From an uncultured Clostridia bacterium (GTDB lineage Bacteria > Bacillota > Clostridia > Oscillospirales > Ruminococcaceae), in contig CANPZC010000008.1 in the NCBI GenBank assembly GCA_947589355.1, forward strand, positions 30,662 to 94,661: DNA of 64,000 bases. Direction: 5' to 3'. The notes under the pieces are model-generated. The model was not told where the DNA came from, did no database searches, and saw nothing but the letters and a program-made list of their open reading frames with translations. Below are positions 58,152-64,000 of the stretch, in pieces; the first letter of the stretch is position 1; the number at the start of each line of letters is the position of its first letter. The position numbers and the translations under genes were made by a program.

Positions 58152-59465
58152 ATGTCTGAAAAGATCTCTAAAAAAACACGCAGATTTATAATTGCGGCGA
58201 TCGTTATTGTTGTTGTTGCGGTAGTTGCATTTATAATATGTTACTTTGTTTTCAAAGGCAAAAAAACAGACCTTGTATATAAAACGCTTGATAAAGTTAT
58301 TGCCGAAGCCCCCGATGTGCTTGACAAAGAATACGACAACATAAAACTTTCTGACAGTATCTCGTTTGATGATGCGCCGAAAGAATTATATACTTTTACT
58401 TCAAATATAGCCTCGCCGCTTGAAGAAGCCAAGCAATATGTGGCTGACCTTTCAAACAGGGCTAACCCTTTTCAGATAACCACAGACGATCTTGATGTCA
58501 GCCTTTATTCTGATAAAAATTATCTGGATTCTGCTTATCTCGAGGTCAGAGATATTGACAGCAAAATACCGTGCGACCCATCGGAATATACCGAAGAACA
58601 GTATTATGTGTCGGGCGGCAACAGTGAGGGGTTTATGATAGTTTGCCCGTATCTTGCTGCGGCTTACGGCTACGGCATAAACGAAAAATGCTACGAGATA
58701 GGCAAAGATGACATTTCAGATGTTTCATACAACGTATACGGCGAGCAGTACACGGCACAGCAGGCTTTAGATTACACCGACAGTGTTGTTGAAAAATTCA
58801 AAGACCTTTTGCTGCCGAAGCTTGACGGCGCGCAGCTGAAACCGAGATATATTATAGCCGCCAAGAACGAAAACCCCGGCGAACATCAGGACGAGTATTC
58901 ATACATAGTACAATATGCGTGCTATTACAAAGATATAGAAATAAACATGGGCGGCGAACAGTCTTTTTCTGCCGAACAAGGTTTTATTTACCCTCGGCAG
59001 GTAGTAGAAATAGCTGTTACAAAGCCGGGCAGGTTCAGCGTGATAACAAAATCAATACAGACACAGGACATGAAAGCCACAAAGCTTAAAGACAAATATG
59101 TGACTTTGGAAAGCGCGCTTGACAGAGCAAGCAACATACTTGCGCCTGAGTTTATTCACAACATAACCGACATTGATATAGTTTATTTGCCAAGGGAAGA
59201 ATACTTCAAAAACGAAGACCCGAATATGGAGCCTATAGAGCCGGAGCCGGAAGTGACTTTCAGACCGATGTGGCGTTTGACTACCGACCTTGATCACAGC
59301 AACGAAAACTTCATGCCGTGCGGAAGATACATATACATAGACATGGTGACGGGTGAGTTTGTCATATATGATGAGGCAAAGGCTAACCACGCTCTTACCG
59401 AAAAAATGATAAAGGAAGAAACGCAAGAAACGGAAGACCCGACGTTTGAAGAAAGCTGGAATTAA
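58152..59465 (+). CDS. Membrane-anchored exported protein, tandem paralogue 3
   Basis: This 437-residue protein again has one N-terminal helix and a large outer domain with the family motifs (VIAEAPDVLDKEYDNIKLSD, VTLESALDRASNILAPEFIH, TFRPMWRLTTDLDHSNENFM). It begins MSEKISKKTRRF like copy 1, so these two are closest at the start. GGAGG lies before the ATG at 58152. The function is unknown. Confidence 0.75.
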   Translation: MSEKISKKTRRFIIAAIVIVVVAVVAFIICYFVFKGKKTDLVYKTLDKVIAEAPDVLDKEYDNIKLSDSISFDDAPKELYTFTSNIASPLEEAKQYVADLSNRANPFQITTDDLDVSLYSDKNYLDSAYLEVRDIDSKIPCDPSEYTEEQYYVSGGNSEGFMIVCPYLAAAYGYGINEKCYEIGKDDISDVSYNVYGEQYTAQQALDYTDSVVEKFKDLLLPKLDGAQLKPRYIIAAKNENPGEHQDEYSYIVQYACYYKDIEINMGGEQSFSAEQGFIYPRQVVEIAVTKPGRFSVITKSIQTQDMKATKLKDKYVTLESALDRASNILAPEFIHNITDIDIVYLPREEYFKNEDPNMEPIEPEPEVTFRPMWRLTTDLDHSNENFMPCGRYIYIDMVTGEFVIYDEAKANHALTEKMIKEETQETEDPTFEESWN

Positions 59466-59473
59466 GCAAACAT

Positions 59474-59501
59474 AAAGACCTCTGCTAAGGCAGGGGTCTT
59501 T
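59474..59501 (+). terminator. Terminator of paralogue 3
   Basis: Arms AAAGACCTCTG and CAGGGGTCTTT, the same as after paralogue 2. Confidence 0.85.
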
Positions 59502-59548
59502 GCTTTTGTAAGGCTTAGTAAATTTTTTGAAATTCTTGCAGAAAAGTA

Positions 59549-59577
59549 TTGAAATATAGAATATTATGTGGTACAAT
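59549..59577 (+). promoter_or_regulatory. Promoter of paralogue 4
   Basis: TTGAAA (59549-59554), 17 bases, TACAAT (59572-59577). Confidence 0.78.
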
Positions 59578-59628
59578 AAAAAAGAGGGCAATTTAGCCAA
59601 ATAAGAAAGAAATATGGAGGTTATGGAG

Positions 59629-60984
59629 ATGACAAAGAATTTATCTAAAAAGCAAAAGAAGATAGTTGTTTTTTCGGTCGCAGGCTTAGTTATAGCGGCG
59701 GTGGCTGTTGCGGCTATCGCTATATGCAGTTATATATTCCGCGACAAAGAGGTAAAAACAAACAATTCCACTCTTGCAAATGCGATAGAGACCGCGCCCG
59801 ATGCTCTGGGCAAAACATACGACAACATACTTCTGCCCGAAAGCGTTTCGATAGAAAGCACACCGAGCGCGTTATACACATTTTCGGCGCAGAATTATAT
59901 GCCCTTGGAAGATGCAAAAAAGCTGGCGGTGGAGCTTTCAAACAAGGCGAACACGTTTACTATAACGGAAGATGATCTGAACGTAAGTCTGTACTCGGAT
60001 CTTATAGGCGACCCTGATGACCCGGGTTACAACCCGGATTACAGGGGTTCTGACTACTGCGAGTATAGATATGTTGATAACAATGTGGAACCAATGATGG
60101 ACAACAACGTGGACGGGGAGTATAGTGTATCAGTAACTCCCGACAGATGCTTCGTCATAGCCAGCCCGTTTCTTGTACAAGGCGAATACGGCTATGCAAC
60201 TTGGGAAAAGACCTTTTATATAGGCACAGACGATATTGCGGGCGTTTCATACAATGTATACGGCGAGCAGTACAGCATACAGGAAGCTATAGACTACGCT
60301 GACACGCTTATTGAAGATTACAAGGAATATTTGCTGGATCAGGAAGGCTTGGAACTGAAGCTTAAACAAGTGGCAGTTGTGAAAAACGACAAGTCGCAGT
60401 CGGGCGATAATGAATATTCCTACCGCCTGAGATATGCATATTATTACTACGGCAATGAGATAAACATAGGCGACGGTGTGCCTGACATAGAGACCAACGA
60501 ACTTGTGTGCCCACGGCAAGGTGCAGAAATTATAATATCGCGGCGCGACAGTTTTACAAATATGAGCAAGGATCTTAATACGTCACAGTTAAAAGCCGAA
60601 AAAGCAAAAGATAGTTTTATAACGCTGAGCAGCGCGCTTGACAGGGCGAGCAAGATACTTGCGCCGAAATTTATTCAGGACGTTAAGAAAATCGATATTG
60701 CATATGTACCGCTGCAACATATCATTCAGCATGACGACCCGGATCTCGACCCTTACGAATCGGTGCCCGAACTGATTTTCAGACCTATGTGGCGTTTGGA
60801 GGAAAATATCGAAGTAAACATGGAAGAATATTTTGACGAGACATTTCCACCGAAAAGATATTTATACATTGACATGATAACGGGCGAGATACTGCTTTAT
60901 GACGAGAGCAAATTCCACCCTGCGCTGACGGAAGAGATGATAAAAAACGAAAAGCAAGACCCGACGTTTTCAAGCTGGAGTTAA
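59629..60984 (+). CDS. Membrane-anchored exported protein, tandem paralogue 4 (most divergent)
   Basis: The 451-residue protein has an N-terminal helix (about 16-38) and the family motifs in weaker form (IETAPDALGKTYDNI, YGEQYSIQEAIDYADTLIED, ITLSSALDRASKILAPKFIQ, FRPMWRLEENIE, YLYIDMITGEILLYDES). It carries an acidic Asp/Pro/Tyr-rich insert around 125-150. Its upstream DNA is almost identical to that of copy 3, although the protein is the most diverged. The ATG at 59629, eight bases after GGAGG, is chosen over two in-frame ATGs upstream. Confidence 0.75.
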   Translation: MTKNLSKKQKKIVVFSVAGLVIAAVAVAAIAICSYIFRDKEVKTNNSTLANAIETAPDALGKTYDNILLPESVSIESTPSALYTFSAQNYMPLEDAKKLAVELSNKANTFTITEDDLNVSLYSDLIGDPDDPGYNPDYRGSDYCEYRYVDNNVEPMMDNNVDGEYSVSVTPDRCFVIASPFLVQGEYGYATWEKTFYIGTDDIAGVSYNVYGEQYSIQEAIDYADTLIEDYKEYLLDQEGLELKLKQVAVVKNDKSQSGDNEYSYRLRYAYYYYGNEINIGDGVPDIETNELVCPRQGAEIIISRRDSFTNMSKDLNTSQLKAEKAKDSFITLSSALDRASKILAPKFIQDVKKIDIAYVPLQHIIQHDDPDLDPYESVPELIFRPMWRLEENIEVNMEEYFDETFPPKRYLYIDMITGEILLYDESKFHPALTEEMIKNEKQDPTFSSWS

Positions 60985-61000
60985 CCGTTACAGAACAATA

Positions 61001-61028
61001 AAAGACCTCTGTTTGAGCAGAGGTCTTT
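61001..61028. terminator. Bidirectional terminator between paralogue 4 and the SCP2 gene
   Basis: Perfect 11-bp arms AAAGACCTCTG (61001-61011) and CAGAGGTCTTT (61018-61028), with T-rich DNA on the + strand side. Confidence 0.88.
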
Positions 61029-61032
61029 ATTT

Positions 61033-61362
61033 TTACTTTTTCACAAGTTTTGCAAATTCAAGGGCTTTGCCTATATCGCCGTCAACTTTGAGCTTGCCGA
61101 ATGTAAACGCTGAGACGGGGTCAAGTTTGCCGTCTATCAGCTTATTGAAGTTGGGCATGGTCATTGTAATGGCGCAGTTGCGGTCGTTATACTCATAAGG
61201 CTCAATGTTTATCTTATGGTCTTTTACCTCGATATAAAACGTACCGGGGGTCACATCGGTGAGGTTCACCTGCACCGCGAGAAAATCGGTATGCGAGGCA
61301 TCTATCCCCTGAGCCATTTTACGCAGTTTTGTCAAAAGTTCCTGCAAAGTCATTTTTATCAC
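61033..61362 (-). CDS. SCP2 sterol-carrier-domain protein
   Basis: The 109-residue single-domain protein has the SCP2 pattern: a helix LLTKLRKMAQGI, strands with GTFYIEVKDHKINIEPYEYN and CAITMTMPNFNKLIDGKLDP, then VSAFTFGKLKVDGDIGKALE. SCP2 domains bind hydrophobic ligands; the ligand in anaerobes is unknown. It starts 9 bases after the glutamine synthetase stop behind AAGGAG, so it is the second gene of that transcript. Confidence 0.85.
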   Translation of the reverse strand: MIKMTLQELLTKLRKMAQGIDASHTDFLAVQVNLTDVTPGTFYIEVKDHKINIEPYEYNDRNCAITMTMPNFNKLIDGKLDPVSAFTFGKLKVDGDIGKALEFAKLVKK

Positions 61363-61371
61363 TCCTTAAAT

Positions 61372-63450
61372 TTATACATAGAACAGCATTTCGCCGTATG
61401 TAGGGTAAGGCCAGTATTTTGAGCCGACAAGCGATTCAAGTTCATCGGCAGGGGTGCGCAGAGCTTTCATGGCAGGCAGCACCTTATCGCGGCAGAAGCA
61501 GGCTGTTTTTTCATAGTCTGTATACGCAGTCAGCTCGTCTGCATAGGTTTTAAGCTCTTTATACGCTGCATACATCTGCGACATAAGGTCGGTAAGCTTT
61601 TTTACCGTTTCGGTCTGGTAGTCGCACGCCGCATTACAAGACGCTGCAAGCTGGGCGGTCTGCGCGTAGTCCCTTATGCACTCGGTAACTGCAGGGAAAA
61701 TATCTTTATTCGCCATATCGAGCATGGTATTCGCTTCGATGCGGATAGTTTTTATATACTCGTCAAGAAGTATCTCAACACGGGAATGTATCTCTGTTTC
61801 GGTATAAACGCCGTGCCGCTCGAAAAGTTCGACGTTCTTTTTATCCGCAAAGTGAGGGAGGGCGTCTGGGGTGGTAGGCAGGTCTACAAGCCCCCTTTTC
61901 TTCGCCTCTTCTGCCCACTCTTTGCTGTAGCCGTCGCCGTTGAAGATAATGGCAGAGCTTTCTTTTACGGTATCGCGTATAAGCTGTGTTATGGCTTCGT
62001 TTATATCCTGAGCGCCCTCAAGCTTATCTGCAAACTCGTCAAGAACATCGGCAACTATGGTATTTATAAAGGTGGTAGGCCCTGCGACAGACAACTTTGA
62101 ACCCGGCGATCTAAACTCAAACTTGTTTCCCGTAAAGGCAAACGGAGAAGTTCTGTTGCGGTCGGTGGTATCTTTCACAAAGTCGGGAATTATATCCACG
62201 CCTATTTTCATGTACTGCCTGCCCGACTCGTGGTAATGCTCGCCCTTTACTATGGCATCAAGTATGGCGGTGAGCTCATCGCCGAGGAAAATTGAGATTA
62301 TTGCAGGGGGAGCTTCCGAGCCGCCAAGACGGTGGTCGTTGCCTGCGGAGGCTACCGACAATCTCAACAGATCCTGATGTAGATACACAGCTTTTATAAC
62401 AGCGGTAAGGAAGATAAGGAACTGCGCGTTCTCTGCCGGCGTTTTGCCGGGGTTGAGCAGGTTCACGCCCGTGTTTGTAGAGAGCGACCAGTTTATATGC
62501 TTGCCCGAGCCGTTGACATAATCGAAAGGCTTTTCGCTTAGCAGGCACTTGAATTTATGCCGTCTTGCGGTACGCTTCATTATCTCCATTGTCAGCTGGT
62601 TATGGTCGGTGGCGATATTTGCAATACTGAAAACGGGGGCAAGCTCATGCTGCGCGGGGGCTACTTCGTTATGCTTAGTCTTGGCAGGCACGCCCAGCCG
62701 CCAAAGTTGTTCGTCAAGGTCTTCCATATACGCCTGAACGCGCATTTTTATCGTGCCGAAGTAGTGGTCGTCAAGCTCCTGCGTTTTAGGCGGTTTTGCG
62801 CCATAAAGAGAACGGGCTGTGTAAATCAAGTCTTTGCGCTTTGAATACATTTCTCTGTCTATAAGAAAATACTCCTGCTCTGCACCGACATAGGGTATAA
62901 CGCGTTTAGCATCGCTGCCTAAAAGTTTGAGCACCCTGAGCGCGGCTTTGTTGAGAGTTTCCATAGACCTAAGCAGCGGCGTTCTTTTATCGAGCGCATC
63001 TCCTCCGTAAGAGCAGAAAGCCGTTGGTATGCACAGCGTATGGTTCTTTATGAACGCATAGGAAGTTGGGTCCCACGCGGTATAGCCTCTGGCTTCAAAG
63101 GTCGCCCTCAGACCGCCCGACGGGAAAGAAGATGCGTCGGCCTCGCCTTTGATAAGCTTTTTGCCTGAAAACTCCATTATAACGTGGGCATCGTCGGTGG
63201 GGGCGATAAAGCTGTCGTGCTTTTCGGCTGTTATGCCCGTCATCGGCTGGAACCAGTGGGTATAATGCGTTGCGCCGTTTTCGACTGCCCAGTCGCGCAT
63301 GGCGGCGGCTATAACGTTGGCAGTTGAAATATCTAGCGATTTGCCCTCATCGATGGTCTCTCTCAGCGCTCTGTAAACATCTTTAGGCAGACGTTTTTCC
63401 ATTACTGCGCTGTTGAAAACGTCTTTTGCGAATATTTCGGGGATATTCAT
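61372..63450 (-). CDS. glnN: Glutamine synthetase type III
   Basis: GSIII makes glutamine from glutamate, ammonia and ATP and forms dodecamers. The 692-residue protein has the long type III layout: an N-terminal ALRETIDEGKSLDIST part, THWFQPMTGITAEKHDSF, FSGKKLIKGEADASSFPSGG, the catalytic core with VPYVGAEQEYFLIDREMY, NEVAPAQHELAPVFSIAN, and VNGSGKHINWSLSTNTG. It lacks the GSI adenylylation loop. AGGAGG precedes the ATG. Type III enzymes are characteristic of Bacteroidetes, cyanobacteria and some Clostridia, Ruminococcus included. Confidence 0.97.
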   Translation of the reverse strand: MNIPEIFAKDVFNSAVMEKRLPKDVYRALRETIDEGKSLDISTANVIAAAMRDWAVENGATHYTHWFQPMTGITAEKHDSFIAPTDDAHVIMEFSGKKLIKGEADASSFPSGGLRATFEARGYTAWDPTSYAFIKNHTLCIPTAFCSYGGDALDKRTPLLRSMETLNKAALRVLKLLGSDAKRVIPYVGAEQEYFLIDREMYSKRKDLIYTARSLYGAKPPKTQELDDHYFGTIKMRVQAYMEDLDEQLWRLGVPAKTKHNEVAPAQHELAPVFSIANIATDHNQLTMEIMKRTARRHKFKCLLSEKPFDYVNGSGKHINWSLSTNTGVNLLNPGKTPAENAQFLIFLTAVIKAVYLHQDLLRLSVASAGNDHRLGGSEAPPAIISIFLGDELTAILDAIVKGEHYHESGRQYMKIGVDIIPDFVKDTTDRNRTSPFAFTGNKFEFRSPGSKLSVAGPTTFINTIVADVLDEFADKLEGAQDINEAITQLIRDTVKESSAIIFNGDGYSKEWAEEAKKRGLVDLPTTPDALPHFADKKNVELFERHGVYTETEIHSRVEILLDEYIKTIRIEANTMLDMANKDIFPAVTECIRDYAQTAQLAASCNAACDYQTETVKKLTDLMSQMYAAYKELKTYADELTAYTDYEKTACFCRDKVLPAMKALRTPADELESLVGSKYWPYPTYGEMLFYV

Positions 63451-63485
63451 AAATTACCTCCTGCATTGTGTGTTTACATTCTGCG

Positions 63486-64000
63486 TTACTTAAAATACAT
63501 AAAAAGCTGGCACTTTATCATGCCGTTGTATAGGTTTCGGCGTTTATCGGCTTTTTTGCCGAAAAACCTTTCAAATTCCTCGTGCGGTGAGATCACCACG
63601 CAGGGGTTGTCCTTATCGGGGTGCAGCACCTGCCCCATTTTTTTATAAAGCTCCTCCGCCTGCTTTATTTCCAACATTCTTTCACCGTATGGCGGATTGC
63701 ACAGCGTTATTGCGCCTTTTTCGGGCTTGAACCTGCTGATATCAACGTTCTCTACCCTTACGCGCGAGGCAACGCCTGCTTTTTTGGCGTTTTCAAGAGA
63801 AAGGTCGGCGCACAGGGTATCTATATCAGAGCCGTGTGCGAAAAACTTGCCGCTCTTGTTTATCTGCTCTTTGGCGCTTTCTCTTTCCCTGCGCCACATT
63901 TCCTGCGGCAGCTGCTGCCAGCTCTCTGCCGAAAAATGCCGCCGTATGCCGGGCGCTATTGACAACGCTTTATACGCGCTTTCTATAAGAAAAGTACCCG
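63486..64000 (-). CDS. RlmL/TrmN-type RNA methyltransferase, C-terminal part (5' truncated by window)
   Basis: The frame is open to the window edge and reads GTFLIESAYKALSIAPGIRR, then FSAESW, the usual sequence after the SAM-binding loop of THUMP-class methyltransferases. Further on come ENAKKAGV..VRVENVDIS and the catalytic NPPYGER. The family methylates a guanine or adenine in rRNA or tRNA; the N-terminal THUMP domain would lie outside the window. It stops 36 bases before the glnN start and may be cotranscribed with it. Confidence 0.85.
   Translation of the reverse strand, partial: GTFLIESAYKALSIAPGIRRHFSAESWQQLPQEMWRRERESAKEQINKSGKFFAHGSDIDTLCADLSLENAKKAGVASRVRVENVDISRFKPEKGAITLCNPPYGERMLEIKQAEELYKKMGQVLHPDKDNPCVVISPHEEFERFFGKKADKRRNLYNGMIKCQLFMYFK

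Larger units (their letters stand above)
59474..59583 (+). repeat. Duplicated terminator-promoter block, copy B
   Basis: Second copy of the 110-base block at 58004-58113, offset by 1470 bases, the length of one gene unit. Confidence 0.9.

Noticed and set aside
1499..61362. tRNA, rRNA, insertion sequence or prophage genes
   Set aside because: I found no cloverleaf-like CCA-ended sequences, no rRNA stretches, no transposase or integrase motifs and no terminal inverted repeats.

Overview
The window looks like chromosomal DNA from a Gram-positive anaerobe of the Clostridia, most likely a Ruminococcus-type gut or rumen bacterium. The main pointers are a type III glutamine synthetase, GH10 and GH5 plant-fibre glycosidases, a serpin, RNase J, a DUF1292 gene next to a 6S-like RNA, strong AGGAGG ribosome binding sites and consensus TTGACA/TATAAT promoters. 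Species identity is an inference.

Region 1 (1-13046, + strand) is the right-hand part of a surface-polysaccharide operon. It holds a truncated glycosyltransferase-type gene, a second glycosyltransferase-like gene, a Wzx flippase, and a cassette of ATP-grasp ligase, DmpG-like aldolase, GNAT acetyltransferase, PaaK-like adenylating enzyme and DegT aminotransferase. These are followed by an O-acyltransferase and the complete dTDP-L-rhamnose set rmlA-rmlB-rmlD-rmlC. The cassette looks able to make an amino sugar carrying an unusual acyl group. Region 2 (13047-15800) is a short variable stretch with a surface protein, an orphan membrane protein and a ComEA-like DNA-binding protein.

Region 3 (15858-34028, - strand) is a second, nearly complete glycan operon read leftwards: priming sugar transferase, GT4, LicD, a cytidylyltransferase-SHMT fusion, acyltransferase, GT2, EpsG/Wzy polymerase, pyruvyl transferase, a second Wzx, a MenD-like ThDP enzyme, SDR, epimerase, a PP-loop-like protein and another acyltransferase. 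The central observation concerns both loci. Five genes contain G6-G8 tracts inside the reading frame, and I saw no tract of six or more elsewhere in 64 kb. Two tracts, both in O-acyltransferases, currently put the gene out of frame, and each would be repaired by one extra G. This looks like a multi-gene phase-variation system for surface glycans.

Region 4 (34041-47770) holds a repeat-rich anchored surface protein, a cytoplasmic GH10 xylanase, a Na+/proline-type symporter, DUF1292, a 6S RNA candidate, RNase J, a small NrdD-like protein, a lipoprotein GH5 mannanase, and an ECF sigma / membrane partner / serpin operon. Between the symporter and DUF1292 is an ORF-less leftward transcription unit with its own promoter and terminator. 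It carries six copies of a Shine-Dalgarno-linked GTGAGTCC-type motif, three of which open onto two-codon minigenes.

Region 5 (47782-64000) has a YdjG/YdjH/YdjI-like membrane-stress operon with three YdjH-like genes, then thiamine pyrophosphokinase, an acyl-ACP thioesterase and an amidohydrolase. Four tandem paralogous membrane-anchored proteins follow, each with its own copied promoter. The window ends with an SCP2 protein, glutamine synthetase III and a truncated rRNA/tRNA methyltransferase-type gene.
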